Of a stretch of DNA of 64,000 nt, positions 29,249 to 39,822 are shown one piece after another. Made by a program: the position numbers and the translations under genes. Position 1 is the first letter of the stretch. The number at the start of each line of letters is the position of its first letter. The stretch is from Agromyces mediolanus (lineage in GTDB: Bacteria; Actinomycetota; Actinomycetes; Actinomycetales; Microbacteriaceae), in NCBI RefSeq assembly GCF_014648575.1, contig NZ_BMRJ01000001.1, forward strand, positions 572,087-636,086. Reading direction: 5' to 3'. The notes under the pieces are model-generated. The model did no database searches, was not told the origin of the DNA, and saw nothing but the letters and a program-made list of their open reading frames with translations.

Positions 29249-30412
29249 GTGGATCTTTACGAGTACCAGGCCAGAGACCTCTTCGAGCAGTACGGGGTGC
29301 CGGTGCTCCCCGGCATCGTGGCCGACACCCCCGAGGCGGTGCGTGCGGCGGCCGAGCAGCTCGGCGGCGTCGTCGTGGTCAAGGCCCAGGTGAAGACGGG
29401 CGGCCGCGGCAAGGCCGGCGGCGTCAAGGTCGCGAAGACCCCCGACGAGGCGTACGAGGCGGCCAAGGCCATCCTCGGGCTCGACATCAAGGGCCACGTC
29501 GTGAAGCGCGTCATGGTCGCCGGCGGCGCCCGCATCGCGCAGGAGTTCTACTTCTCCGTGCTGCTCGACCGCGCCAACCGCTCCTACCTGTCGCTCACGA
29601 GCGTCGAGGGCGGCATGGAGATCGAGCAGCTCGCCGTCGAGAAGCCCGAGGCGCTCGCGCGCATCGAGATCGATCCGATCGCCGGCATCTCGCTCGAGAA
29701 GGCCAAGGAGATCGCCGTGGCCGCGAACTTCCCGGCCGAGCTCGTCGACCGCGTCGCCGAGGTGTTCGTGAAGCTCTACGAGGTCTACGACAAGGAAGAC
29801 GCGACCCTGGTCGAGGTCAACCCGCTCATCCTCGACGAGGACGGCAAGATCATCGCCCTCGACGGCAAGGTCAGCCTCGACGAGAACGCCGAGTTCCGTC
29901 ACGCCGGCCACGCGCTGCTCGAGGACAAGGACGCCGCCGACCCGCTCGAGGCGAAGGCCAAGGCCCTCGACCTCAACTACGTCAAGCTCGACGGCGAGGT
30001 CGGCATCATCGGCAACGGCGCGGGCCTCGTCATGTCGACGCTCGACGTCGTCGCCTATGCCGGCGAGAACCACGGCGCGGTCAAGCCCGCGAACTTCCTC
30101 GACATCGGCGGCGGCGCCTCGGCCGAGGTCATGGCCAACGGCCTCTCGATCATCCTCGGCGACCCGCAGGTGAAGAGCGTCTTCGTGAACGTCTTCGGCG
30201 GCATCACCGCCTGCGACCAGGTCGCGAAGGGCATCGTCGGTGCGCTCGCCGAGCTCGGCTCGGCGGCGAACAAGCCGCTCGTCGTGCGTCTCGACGGCAA
30301 CAACGTCGTCGAGGGCCGCCGCATCCTCGAGGAGGCGGCGCACCCGCTCGTGACCCTCGCCGAGAACATGGACCAGGGCGCCGACAAGGCCGCCGAGCTG
30401 GCGAACGCGTAA
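29249..30412 (+). CDS. sucC: Succinyl-CoA synthetase beta subunit
   Basis: With SucD it converts succinyl-CoA to succinate with formation of ATP or GTP in the TCA cycle. The 387-residue protein has the ATP-grasp start [42 protein letters not shown], the nucleotide region [16 protein letters not shown] and the CoA-binding [13 protein letters not shown] and [17 protein letters not shown]. The GTG at 29249 gives the usual N-terminus and has only a weak GGAA upstream. sucD follows after 13 bases. Confidence 0.95.
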   Translation: MDLYEYQARDLFEQYGVPVLPGIVADTPEAVRAAAEQLGGVVVVKAQVKTGGRGKAGGVKVAKTPDEAYEAAKAILGLDIKGHVVKRVMVAGGARIAQEFYFSVLLDRANRSYLSLTSVEGGMEIEQLAVEKPEALARIEIDPIAGISLEKAKEIAVAANFPAELVDRVAEVFVKLYEVYDKEDATLVEVNPLILDEDGKIIALDGKVSLDENAEFRHAGHALLEDKDAADPLEAKAKALDLNYVKLDGEVGIIGNGAGLVMSTLDVVAYAGENHGAVKPANFLDIGGGASAEVMANGLSIILGDPQVKSVFVNVFGGITACDQVAKGIVGALAELGSAANKPLVVRLDGNNVVEGRRILEEAAHPLVTLAENMDQGADKAAELANA

Positions 30413-30425
30413 GGACAGCAGAACC

Positions 30426-31328
30426 ATGACGATCTTCCTCAACAAGGACTCCAAGGTCATCGTCCAGGGCATCACCGGCGGCGAGGGCTCGAAGCACACC
30501 GCCCGCATGCTCGCGGCCGGCACCCAGGTGGTCGGCGGCGTGAACGCCCGCAAGGCCGGCACCACCGTGCTGCACCAGGACGCCTCGGGCGCCGACGTCG
30601 AGCTGCCCGTGTTCGGCACGGTCGCCGAGGCCATCGCCGCGACCGGCGCCGACGTCTCGATCGCTTTCGTCCCGCCGGCCTTCACGAAGGACGCCGTGAT
30701 CGAGGCCATCGATGCCGAGATCCCGCTCCTCGTCATCATCACCGAGGGCGTGCCCGTGCAGGACTCGGCCGAGTTCTGGGCCTATGCCAAGGAGAAGGGC
30801 GGCTCGACCCGCATCATCGGGCCGAACTGCCCCGGCATCATCAGCCCCGGTGAGTCGCTCGTCGGCATCACCCCGGCGAACATCACCGGCAAGGGCCCGA
30901 TCGGCCTCGTCTCGAAGTCGGGCACGCTCACGTACCAGATGATGTACGAGCTGCGCGATCTCGGCTTCTCGACCGCGATCGGCATCGGCGGCGACCCCGT
31001 CATCGGCACGACGCACATCGACGCGCTCGCCGCGTTCGAGGCCGACCCCGAGACGAAGGCGATCGTCATGATCGGCGAGATCGGCGGCGACGCCGAGGAG
31101 CGCGCGGCTGACTTCATCAAGGCGAACGTGACGAAGCCGGTCGTCGGCTACGTCGCCGGCTTCACCGCGCCCGAGGGCAAGACCATGGGCCACGCCGGCG
31201 CCATCGTCTCCGGCTCGGCTGGCACCGCCCAGGCCAAGAAGGAGGCCCTCGAGGCCGCGGGCGTCAAGGTCGGCAAGACTCCGAGCGAGACCGCCCGCCT
31301 CCTGCGCGAGGTGTACGCGGCGCTCTGA
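30426..31328 (+). CDS. sucD: Succinyl-CoA synthetase alpha subunit
   Basis: The 300-residue alpha subunit binds CoA and carries the phosphorylated histidine. Visible are [22 protein letters not shown] at the CoA site, [40 protein letters not shown] and [21 protein letters not shown], which holds the active histidine in MGHAGAI. It is the second and last gene of the sucCD operon, ended by a strong terminator. Confidence 0.95.
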   Translation: MTIFLNKDSKVIVQGITGGEGSKHTARMLAAGTQVVGGVNARKAGTTVLHQDASGADVELPVFGTVAEAIAATGADVSIAFVPPAFTKDAVIEAIDAEIPLLVIITEGVPVQDSAEFWAYAKEKGGSTRIIGPNCPGIISPGESLVGITPANITGKGPIGLVSKSGTLTYQMMYELRDLGFSTAIGIGGDPVIGTTHIDALAAFEADPETKAIVMIGEIGGDAEERAADFIKANVTKPVVGYVAGFTAPEGKTMGHAGAIVSGSAGTAQAKKEALEAAGVKVGKTPSETARLLREVYAAL

Positions 31329-31356
31329 TCGCCCGGAGCCCCCGGCTCCGCTCCGC

Positions 31357-31394
31357 ACGAAGGCCCCGCCGGCATCGACCGGCGGGGCCTTCGT
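31357..31394 (+). terminator. Strong terminator after sucD
   Basis: A perfect 16-base-pair stem (ACGAAGGCCCCGCCGG with its complement) closes a CATCGA loop 28 bases after the sucD stop and continues into CGTGCC. A T-run is absent, which is common in GC-rich genomes. Confidence 0.8.
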
Positions 31395-31460
31395 CGTGCC
31401 GTGGATCCCACTCTGTCGCCAGCGCTGCTCCACCCGCTATCGTCGTGCCCAGGGGGGAAC

Positions 31461-32942
31461 ATGGCGAAGACGCAGGCGGACCTCGAGGCGCGCATCGCGC
31501 TGCTCGAGGCGGAGAACCGCGAGCTGCGCTCGCGCGAATCGGCCCGCACCGCGGGCGGCGACGAGGCGGATGCCTCGGCCGGCACCGGGGGGCGCCGCAA
31601 GCCCGGGCGCTGGCGCTCGGTGGTGTCCGGCATCCTCGTGGTGCTCGCCCTGCTGCTCACCCCGGTCGCGCTGCTCAGCTCCTGGGCACGGCTCGAGCTC
31701 GTCGACACCGACCGCTTCGTCGCGACCTTCGCCCCGCTCGCCGATGACCCGGACGTGCAGGCGTTCGTCGCCGACACGGTCACCGGGATCATCGAGGAGC
31801 AGGTCGACATCCCGGAGCTCACCTCCCAGGTGTTCGACGGCATCCGCTCGCTCGACCTGCCACCCCGCGCGGCCGACGCGCTCGGCCTCCTCGAGGGGCC
31901 GGCGGCCCAGGGGCTGCAGGCCCTGGTCGCGCAGACGGTGAGCCAGGTCGTCGCCTCCGACGCCTTCGCCGACACCTGGGCGACGGCGCTGCGGGTGAGC
32001 CACCGGCAGGCGATCGCCGCGATCCAGGGCGACCCGAACGCCGCCCTCGAGATCGGCCCGGGCGGGCAGCTGTCCGTGCAGCTCGGCCCGATCATCGAGA
32101 CGGTGAAGCAGCAGCTCGTCGACCGCGGTGTCGGTTTCGCGAGCGCGATCCCGGTCGTGGACCAGAGCATCGCGATCGCCCAGGCCGACTCGCTCGTGCT
32201 CGTGCAGACCGTGTACGCGCTCGCCGTGGCGGTCGGCACCTGGCTGCCCTGGGTGGTGCTCGCGATGCTCGTGGGCGGCGTGCTGCTCGCCCGCAACCGG
32301 CCGCGGGCGTTCGTCTGGACCGCCGCGGGCTTCGCGCTCGTGATGGCGACTCTCGCCGCCGGGGTCGGCATCGGCCGGCTCTTCTTCGTCGGCACGGTGA
32401 GCCCCTCGATCATGCCGGCGGGCGCCGCGGGCGCACTGTACGAGCAGATCATCGAGCTCATCCGCTCCACGATCGTCGCCGGGCTCGTGCTGGGCCTGCT
32501 GACGGCGATCATCGCCTGGTGGGCCGGCCCGTTCCGGCCGGCGCGGGCGCTCCGCGGCTTCTCCAACGCGATGTTCGCGTCCGTCCGGCGGCAGGCCGCG
32601 AAGCACGGCGTCACGACCGGCGCGTTCGGCGTGGCCCTGGACCGCTTCCGCTCGGCGGTCTACCTCGGCATCGCCCTCATCGCGGTGCTCGTCGTCCTGT
32701 TCGGCCGGCCGCTCACAACGGGCCTCGTGGTGACGACGGTGCTCCTGGCGCTGCTCGCCATCCTGCTGGTCGAGCTGCTGCGACGGCCCGCGGAGGAGCG
32801 GCCGGACGCGCCGCCGGCGGACGGTGAGGCGGACGGTGAGGCGGACGAGGGCCCGGATGCGTCGGCGACGGGCCGCCCCGTCGAAGTCAAGGGCAACGCG
32901 GCCGCCGACCACGCCGCCGCGACGGCACGCGGACGGGAGTGA
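31461..32942 (+). CDS. Multi-pass membrane protein of unknown function with N-terminal coiled coil
   Basis: The 493-residue protein starts with a coiled-coil-like stretch (ADLEARIALLEAENRELRSRE), then a membrane helix (VVSGILVVLALLLTPVALLSSWARLELVDTDRFVATFAPL), a long soluble part of about 170 residues, three or four further helices between residues 250 and 420, and a disordered acidic tail (RPDAPPADGEADGEADEGPDA). The phrase VDTDRFVATFAPLADDPDVQ is common in an uncharacterised actinobacterial membrane family. The ATG is preceded by AGGGGGG, and a TATCGT element lies about 17 bases upstream. No function is assigned. Confidence 0.78.
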   Translation: MAKTQADLEARIALLEAENRELRSRESARTAGGDEADASAGTGGRRKPGRWRSVVSGILVVLALLLTPVALLSSWARLELVDTDRFVATFAPLADDPDVQAFVADTVTGIIEEQVDIPELTSQVFDGIRSLDLPPRAADALGLLEGPAAQGLQALVAQTVSQVVASDAFADTWATALRVSHRQAIAAIQGDPNAALEIGPGGQLSVQLGPIIETVKQQLVDRGVGFASAIPVVDQSIAIAQADSLVLVQTVYALAVAVGTWLPWVVLAMLVGGVLLARNRPRAFVWTAAGFALVMATLAAGVGIGRLFFVGTVSPSIMPAGAAGALYEQIIELIRSTIVAGLVLGLLTAIIAWWAGPFRPARALRGFSNAMFASVRRQAAKHGVTTGAFGVALDRFRSAVYLGIALIAVLVVLFGRPLTTGLVVTTVLLALLAILLVELLRRPAEERPDAPPADGEADGEADEGPDASATGRPVEVKGNAAADHAAATARGRE

Positions 32943-32984
32943 CGCACCCCCGTCGTGGCGAGCGGCGACGCCGGCCCGGTCCGC

Positions 32985-32990
32985 TAGGCT
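32985..32990 (+). promoter_or_regulatory. -10 hexamer of the DUF6350 gene
   Basis: TAGGCT lies ten bases before ATG 33001 without any Shine-Dalgarno sequence, consistent with a leaderless or nearly leaderless message. Confidence 0.45.
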
Positions 32991-33000
32991 CGACCGGGTC

Positions 33001-34332
33001 ATGAGACGCACCACGGTCGCCCTGCTCGCCGCGCTCGAGGCGCTCGTCTCGGCGCTCGTCGGCTACGGCATCGCCCTGGTGCCGCTCATGCTGCTCTGGG
33101 GCATGCACTTCCAGCTGGGCCTCGGCCTCGATGTCGTGTTCCGCGCCGCCGCCGACGTCTGGCTCCTCGGCCACGGGGTGGACCTCACGGTGCAGCTCGA
33201 CGCGGTCACGGCCGCCCGCACCGGCGTGCCCGGAGCGGAGGCGGCCTTCCCGATCACGATCGCCCTGCTCGGCTTCGCCCTGCTCACCCTCCTCGTCGCC
33301 CGACGCATCGGCCGCCGGGCGGTCGCGGCGGGCGCGCCCGTGGCCGGGCTCGTGGCCGCCGTCGTCGTCTCGGGCGGCGTCGGGCTCGTCGCCACCCTCG
33401 CCGCCCGCCATCCGGCCGCGCACGCATCGCTGTGGCAGGGGGCGCTGCTGCCGGCGGCGATCACCGCCGCGGGCGTCGTGATCGGCCTGCTGAGCTCGGA
33501 GGAGCTGCGCGACCGGCTCCTCGACCGTCTGCCCGCCCCGGTGCCCGACGAGTGGCTCGAGCTCGCCGGGCGGGCGTGGCGCGTCGGCGTCGGCTCGGCC
33601 TTCGCCGTGCTCGCCGTCGCCGGGCTCGTCGTCGCGTGGGCGATCGTGTCGAGCTACGCGACGATCACCGGGCTGCACCAGGTCCTCGGTGCGGGCTTCG
33701 ACGGCGGCGTCGCCATCTTCGTCGCCGAGCTCGCCCTCCTGCCGAACCTCGTGCTCTGGGGCGCGTCCTGGCTCCTCGGTCCCGGCTTCGCGATCGGGAC
33801 CGGCACCCAGGTCACCCCGGCGGGCACGCTGCTCGGGCCCGTCCCGGGGCTGCCCATCGCCGGCGCCTTGCCGAGCGACGGCGCGCCGATGTCGGCGCTC
33901 TGGCTCCTCGTCCCCGTGCTCGCGGCCTTCGTGGGCGCGTACCTCGTCACCCGGATCGCGCGGCAGGGTGCGGATGCTTCGGCGGTCCTCGCCGCCGGGC
34001 GCGACGCGAGCTCCGACCACCGAGCGGAGGACGGCCGGCGCCCCGAACCCGACCCCGGGTCGGCATCGGCGCCGTGGTGGCATCCGCTCGTCGTCGGACT
34101 CGCAGCGGGCGTCCTCGCCGGCCTCGTCCTCGGCCTCGGCGCCTGGTGGTCGGGCGGCGCGATCGGACCGGGCCGGCTCGCTGACACCGGCCCGAACGGC
34201 TGGGCCGTCGCCGGGGTGGCCGCGCTCACCGTGGCCGTCGGCGCCGTCGTCGGCGGCTTCACCGCGAGGGCCCGCACCGCTCGCCGAGCGTCACCGACCG
34301 AATCGGCCGCCGCCGAACCCGATACACTCTGA
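33001..34332 (+). CDS. DUF6350 family polytopic membrane protein
   Basis: The 443-residue protein has about ten to twelve hydrophobic segments and matches the actinobacterial family found upstream of pur[34 protein letters not shown] at the start, then [20 protein letters not shown]. The final helices are followed by an arginine-rich end. Its function is unknown. It ends three bases before the purN start, and the purN -10 hexamer sits inside its last codons. Confidence 0.8.
   Translation: MRRTTVALLAALEALVSALVGYGIALVPLMLLWGMHFQLGLGLDVVFRAAADVWLLGHGVDLTVQLDAVTAARTGVPGAEAAFPITIALLGFALLTLLVARRIGRRAVAAGAPVAGLVAAVVVSGGVGLVATLAARHPAAHASLWQGALLPAAITAAGVVIGLLSSEELRDRLLDRLPAPVPDEWLELAGRAWRVGVGSAFAVLAVAGLVVAWAIVSSYATITGLHQVLGAGFDGGVAIFVAELALLPNLVLWGASWLLGPGFAIGTGTQVTPAGTLLGPVPGLPIAGALPSDGAPMSALWLLVPVLAAFVGAYLVTRIARQGADASAVLAAGRDASSDHRAEDGRRPEPDPGSASAPWWHPLVVGLAAGVLAGLVLGLGAWWSGGAIGPGRLADTGPNGWAVAGVAALTVAVGAVVGGFTARARTARRASPTESAAAEPDTL
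34323..34328 (+). promoter_or_regulatory. -10 hexamer of purN inside the end of the DUF6350 gene
   Basis: TACACT is followed after six bases by GTG 34335. It lies within the last codons of the upstream gene, so purNH could be transcribed separately as a leaderless message. Confidence 0.5.
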
Positions 34333-34334
34333 GC

Positions 34335-34924
34335 GTGCTGAAGCTCGTCGTGCTCATCTCCGGCGGCGGCTCGAACCTCCGCGCGCTGCTCGAAGCCTCC
34401 CGTGATGCCGAGTTCCCCGCTCGCGTCGTCGCCATCGGCGCCGACCGCGAGGCCGACGGGCTGGCGCTCGGCGAGGAGTTCGGCATCCCGACCTTCACCG
34501 TGCCGTACACGGCCTACGAGAGCCGCGACGCCTGGGGCGACGCCCTCATCGAGGAGGTGCGCCGTTGGGACGCCGAGCTCGTGGTGCTCTCCGGCCTCAT
34601 GCGGCTCGTGCCGCCCGCGGTCGTCCGCGCCTTCTCGCCGCAGCTCATCAACACCCATCCCGCGTACCTGCCGGAGTTCCCGGGCGCGCACGCCGTGCGC
34701 GACGCGATCGCCGCGGGCGTCAGCCAGACGGGCGCGAGCCTCATCGTCGTCGACGACTCCGTCGACGGCGGTCCGATCGTCGCCCAGGAGCGCGTGCCCG
34801 TGCTGCCCGGCGACACCGAGGCCAGCCTGCACGAGCGCATCAAACCCGTCGAACGCCGCCTCCTCATCGAGGCCGTGCTCGACATCGCCAACGCCCACCT
34901 CGATCTGAAGGATCTCGCGCGATC

Positions 34925-34928
<4 letters not shown>
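34335..34928 (+). CDS. purN: Phosphoribosylglycinamide formyltransferase
   Basis: PurN transfers a formyl group from 10-formyltetrahydrofolate to GAR in purine synthesis. The 197-residue protein has [17 protein letters not shown] at the N-terminus, [16 protein letters not shown], the catalytic [20 protein letters not shown] (conserved N and H), and [17 protein letters not shown] with the catalytic aspartate. The GTG at 34335 gives the normal N-terminus. It overlaps purH by ATGA. Confidence 0.95.
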
Positions 34929-36535
<1,607 letters not shown>

Positions 36536-36581
36536 TCCCTCGCCGGCTCCTCCCCGGATCCGGGGCGCTCCGCCGGGCGGT

Positions 36582-36587
36582 ACGCTG
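36582..36587 (+). promoter_or_regulatory. Candidate -10 of the valine/leucine dehydrogenase gene
   Basis: TACGCT lies about 70 bases before ATG 36660, which has its own GAGGAGA site. A perfect palindrome CCCCGGATCCGGGG (about 36555-36568) stands between the purH stop and this hexamer and may be a weak purH terminator. Confidence 0.4.
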
Positions 36588-36659
36588 GGAGCGACGGGCG
36601 CTCACGAGGCGCTCGCACCAGCATGCCCACGAGGCGTCAGAGTCGAGGAGAACCGATCG

Positions 36660-37754
36660 ATGTCGATCACCCCTGCACCGGCCGCACCCGCGACCGAGGT
36701 CCACGTCCAGTTGCCCCAGGCGGCCCCCGAACATGAACGGGTGCTCATCACCCGCGGGGCGCGATCCGGGCTCACCATCATCGTCGCCGTGCACTCCACG
36801 GTGCTCGGCCAGGCGCTCGGCGGGGCCCGCCTCTGGCGCTACGAGCACTGGACCGACGCGCTCGGCGACGCGCTGCGGCTCTCCCAGGCGATGACGATGA
36901 AGAACGCCGCGGCGGGACTCGCGCGCGGCGGCGGCAAGTCGGTCGTCGCGATCCCGTCCGGGGTCGAGCTCGACGAGGCCGGCCGACGCGACGCCATGCT
37001 CGACCTCGGCGACGCGGTCGAGGCGCTCGGCGGTGCGTACATGACCGCCGAGGACGTCGGCACGAGCGCGGAGCTCATGGCCGTCGTCCACGAGCGCACC
37101 GAGCACGTCTGCGGCCTGCCCGCAGAGGCCGGCGGCGTCGGCGAGCCCGCCGACGCGACCGCCGCGGGCGTCTTCGCCGGCATGCTCGCGACGCTCGAGC
37201 ACGTCTTCGGCTCCGCCGATCCCGCCGGCCGCCACTTCGTCGTGGCCGGGCTCGGCCAGGTCGGCGGACGGCTCGCCCGCATGCTCGCCGCCCGCGGCGC
37301 CCGGCTCACCGTCACCGACGTGTTCGAGGGCAAGCGGGCGCTCGCCGAGGAGCTCGGCGCCGCCTGGGTCCCGGCCGCCGAGGCGCACCTCGTCGAGGCC
37401 GACGTGTTCGTGCCGTGCGGGCTCGGCGGCGTGCTCACCGGCCAGGTGGTCTCCGAGCTGCGGGTGCGCGCCGTCGTCGGCGCGGCGAACAACCAGCTCG
37501 CGGCGCGCGGCGTCGCCGATCGGCTCCGCGAGCGCGGCATCGCCTGGGCGCCCGATTTCGTCGTGAACGCCGGCGGCGTCGTCTACCTCGACCTGGCGTC
37601 CACCCCGGGCGTCACGGCCGCCGAGCTCGACGAGCGCATCGCGGGCATCGGCGACACGATCGGCGCGATCCTGCGCGAAGCGGATGCCTCGGGCACGACC
37701 ACCCTCGAGGCCGCCGAGCGACTCGCCCTCGCCCGGCTGCACGCCGCCGGCTGA
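36660..37754 (+). CDS. Glu/Leu/Phe/Val dehydrogenase family enzyme
   Basis: These NAD-dependent enzymes deaminate a branched-chain or aromatic amino acid to the keto acid. The 364-residue protein has RLWRYEHWTDALGDALRLSQAMTMKNAAAGLARGGGKSVV, with the catalytic and substrate lysines in MTMKNA and GGGKS, then YMTAEDVGTSAELMAVV and the Rossmann region VVAGLGQVGGRLARMLAARGARLTVTDV. Length and sequence are close to valine or leucine dehydrogenases rather than glutamate dehydrogenases of about 420-450 residues. Exact substrate is open. A strong terminator follows. Confidence 0.87.
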   Translation: MSITPAPAAPATEVHVQLPQAAPEHERVLITRGARSGLTIIVAVHSTVLGQALGGARLWRYEHWTDALGDALRLSQAMTMKNAAAGLARGGGKSVVAIPSGVELDEAGRRDAMLDLGDAVEALGGAYMTAEDVGTSAELMAVVHERTEHVCGLPAEAGGVGEPADATAAGVFAGMLATLEHVFGSADPAGRHFVVAGLGQVGGRLARMLAARGARLTVTDVFEGKRALAEELGAAWVPAAEAHLVEADVFVPCGLGGVLTGQVVSELRVRAVVGAANNQLAARGVADRLRERGIAWAPDFVVNAGGVVYLDLASTPGVTAAELDERIAGIGDTIGAILREADASGTTTLEAAERLALARLHAAG

Positions 37755-37779
37755 TCGGGTGACCGACGGCACGAAGGAA

Positions 37780-37829
37780 CGGCCGGGAGCGCGGGCGGCT
37801 GCGGTGACGCGCCGCCCGCGGCCCGGCCG
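37780..37829 (+). terminator. Long stem-loop terminator after the amino acid dehydrogenase
   Basis: Outer arms CGGCCGGG/CCCGGCCG and inner arms CGCGGGCGGC/GCCGCCCGCG form an 18-base-pair stem with a small bulge and an 11-base loop. It ends one base before the TAGGCT -10 hexamer of the next gene. Confidence 0.75.
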
Positions 37830-37830
37830 C

Positions 37831-37836
37831 TAGGCT
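37831..37836 (+). promoter_or_regulatory. -10 hexamer of the membrane-DDAH fusion gene
   Basis: TAGGCT is followed by CGGTGACC and then ATG 37845, so the spacing is eight bases. The surrounding bases nearly repeat those before the SURF1 gene. Confidence 0.55.
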
Positions 37837-37844
37837 CGGTGACC

Positions 37845-39134
37845 ATGACGTCCCCCGCGCCCGCCGATCCCGCCGCCGAATCGAGCGGCGACCCCGCCGA
37901 GCCCGCCGCGAGACCCGCGCCGGCCCGCCGCACCGGCGGCGGCCGGCAGGTGCTCGCCGTGCTCGGCTCGGCCGCGGCCGTCGGCGCGCTCGGCTTCCTG
38001 GGCGCACTGCTCGCCTTCTTCATCGGCAATGGGCACACCCCCGAGGTGTTCATGCAGCTCACCGGGCACTTCGCGCTCGCCGGGTTCTTCGCCGCCGCCC
38101 TGCTCGCGATCTCGAACGCCGCCGGCGCCCTGCGCACCTGGTTCCTCGCGCTCATCTCGGGCTTCGCCGCGGCGGTGCTCGCCGCGATCCTCGCCACCAC
38201 GGTGACCGTGCTCGCCACGGGGCGCGGCATCTCCGGCGAACTGTTCCTCTTCGTCGTCGGCTCGCTCGTCAGCCTGAACCTCGTCTTCGTGCTCCTCGTG
38301 ACGTTCGGGGAGCTCTGGCTCGCCCCCTTCGTCGCCCGGGCCATCCAGTCGTACCAGCCGGAGCGGACGCCCCGGCGCATCGCCCTCGTGCGCATCCCCG
38401 CCTCGAACCTCGCCGACGGCGAGCTCACCCACCTCGAGCGACTGCCCGTCGACCAGGCCAAGGCCGACGAGCAGTGGGACAACTACTGCGCCACGCTCGT
38501 CGCCGAGGGCTGGGAGACCGTCGAGATCGACGCGGCGCCCGAACTCGCCGACTCGGTCTTCGTCGAGGACACGGTCGTGCTCTTCGAGGACCTGGCCGTC
38601 ATCACGAGTCCGGGCGCGGTCTCGCGGCGCGGGGAGATCGAGGGGGTCGAGCGCAGCGTCCGCGACCTGCCCGGGCTCGAGCTCGCCCGCATCGAGGCGC
38701 CGGGCACCCTCGAGGGCGGCGACGTCCTGAAGGTCGGCCGCACGGTGTACGTCGGGGCCTCCAGCCGCACGAACGCGGAGGGGATCCGCCAGCTCCGCGC
38801 CCTGCTCGAAGGCCGCGGCTACACCGTCGTCGCCGTCCCCGTGACGCGCGCGCTCCACCTGAAGAGCGCGGTCACGGCGCTGCCGGACGGCACGGTCATC
38901 GGGCACCCGGAGCTCGTCGACGCGCCGAGCCTGTTCCCGCGCTTCCTGCCGGTGCCGGAGCGCGAGGGCGTCGCCGTCGTGCTCGTCTCGGACGACACGC
39001 TGCTGATGTCGGCGGCCGCGCCTCGCACCGCCGAGCTGCTGTCGGGGCTCGGCTATCGCGTGCTTACGGTCGACATCAGCGAGTTCGAGAAGCTCGAGGG
39101 CTGCGTCACGTGCCTGTCGGTGCGAGTGCGCTGA
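37845..39134 (+). CDS. Membrane-anchored dimethylargininase (DDAH)-like fusion protein
   Basis: The 429-residue protein joins two parts. Residues 1-35 are Pro/Ala-rich and flexible; residues 36-165 contain four hydrophobic segments (for example VLGSAAAVGALGFLGALLAFFIG and GELFLFVVGSLVSLNLVFVLLVTFGELW). From residue 180 a dimethylargininase-like domain follows: RIPASNLADGELTHLERLPVDQAKADEQWDNY, VFVEDTVVLFEDLAVIT, APGTLEGGDVLKVGRTVYVG, ALHLKSAV with catalytic H338, and EKLEGCVTCLSVRV with the probable nucleophile C423. DDAH hydrolyses dimethylarginine to citrulline and dimethylamine. DDAH proteins are usually soluble and about 255-280 residues, so the membrane fusion is odd. It is one uninterrupted frame. 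The 3' end overlaps the convergent ATPase gene by 29 bases. Confidence 0.82.
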   Translation: MTSPAPADPAAESSGDPAEPAARPAPARRTGGGRQVLAVLGSAAAVGALGFLGALLAFFIGNGHTPEVFMQLTGHFALAGFFAAALLAISNAAGALRTWFLALISGFAAAVLAAILATTVTVLATGRGISGELFLFVVGSLVSLNLVFVLLVTFGELWLAPFVARAIQSYQPERTPRRIALVRIPASNLADGELTHLERLPVDQAKADEQWDNYCATLVAEGWETVEIDAAPELADSVFVEDTVVLFEDLAVITSPGAVSRRGEIEGVERSVRDLPGLELARIEAPGTLEGGDVLKVGRTVYVGASSRTNAEGIRQLRALLEGRGYTVVAVPVTRALHLKSAVTALPDGTVIGHPELVDAPSLFPRFLPVPEREGVAVVLVSDDTLLMSAAAPRTAELLSGLGYRVLTVDISEFEKLEGCVTCLSVRVR

Positions 39135-39822
39135 GCCCCGGCACCGGGCGGGTCGTCCCGACGCCGTCGTGCAGCTCCAGCAGCTGATCCGCCCGCTTCA
39201 CGAGCGAGGGATCGTGCGTGGTCACGACCGCGGCGACGCCGTGCTCGTGGACGAGCTCGCCGATGAGGTCCATGACCTGCGCGGCGGTGCCGCTGTCGAG
39301 CTGCCCGGTCGGCTCGTCCGCGAGCAGCAGCTGCGGACGGGCGACGAGGGCCCGGGCGATGCCCACACGCTGCTGCTGACCGCCGGAGAGCTCGTACGGC
39401 CGCTGGGCCGCGTGCTCGGCGAGCCCGACGAGCCGCAGCGCCTCGGCGACGCGCTCCTCGCGTTCGGCGGGGTCGATCCGCTGCAACCGGAGCGGGACCG
39501 AGACGTTCTCGGCGGCCGAGAGCACCGGGATGAGTCCGAACGACTGGAAGATGTAGCCGAGGCGGTCGCGCCGCACCTCCGCGAGGGCGGCCTCGTCGAG
39601 GGCGGAGAGCTCGAGCTCGCCGAGGTGCACGCGGCCGGCATCGGGGCGGTCGAGGCCGCCCAGCAGGTTGAGCAGCGTCGTCTTGCCGGCGCCCGAGGGG
39701 CCGGTCACGACGAGGAGCTCGCCGGGCCGGACCTCGAGCGAGACCTCGCGGACGGCGTGCACCTCGCCGGCCCGAGCCGAGAAGGTGCGGGTGATCGCTT
39801 CGGCGCGCAGCGCGGCGGTCAT
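39106..39822 (-). CDS. FtsX-type ABC exporter ATPase (LolD/MacB-like)
   Basis: The 238-residue ATPase has Walker A TGPSGAGKTTLLNLLGGLDRPDAG, the Q-loop in YIFQSFGLIPVLSAAENV, signature LSGGQQQRVGIARAL, Walker B LLLADEPTGQLDS and the H-loop in VVTTHDPSL. This is the MacB/LolD/FtsE-like group that works with FtsX permeases. It is the last of four genes read leftwards, coupled by ATGA to the second ATPase. The C-terminus runs into the 3' end of the convergent DDAH fusion gene. Confidence 0.9.
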   Translation of the reverse strand: MTAALRAEAITRTFSARAGEVHAVREVSLEVRPGELLVVTGPSGAGKTTLLNLLGGLDRPDAGRVHLGELELSALDEAALAEVRRDRLGYIFQSFGLIPVLSAAENVSVPLRLQRIDPAEREERVAEALRLVGLAEHAAQRPYELSGGQQQRVGIARALVARPQLLLADEPTGQLDSGTAAQVMDLIGELVHEHGVAAVVTTHDPSLVKRADQLLELHDGVGTTRPVPGLSALAPTGT

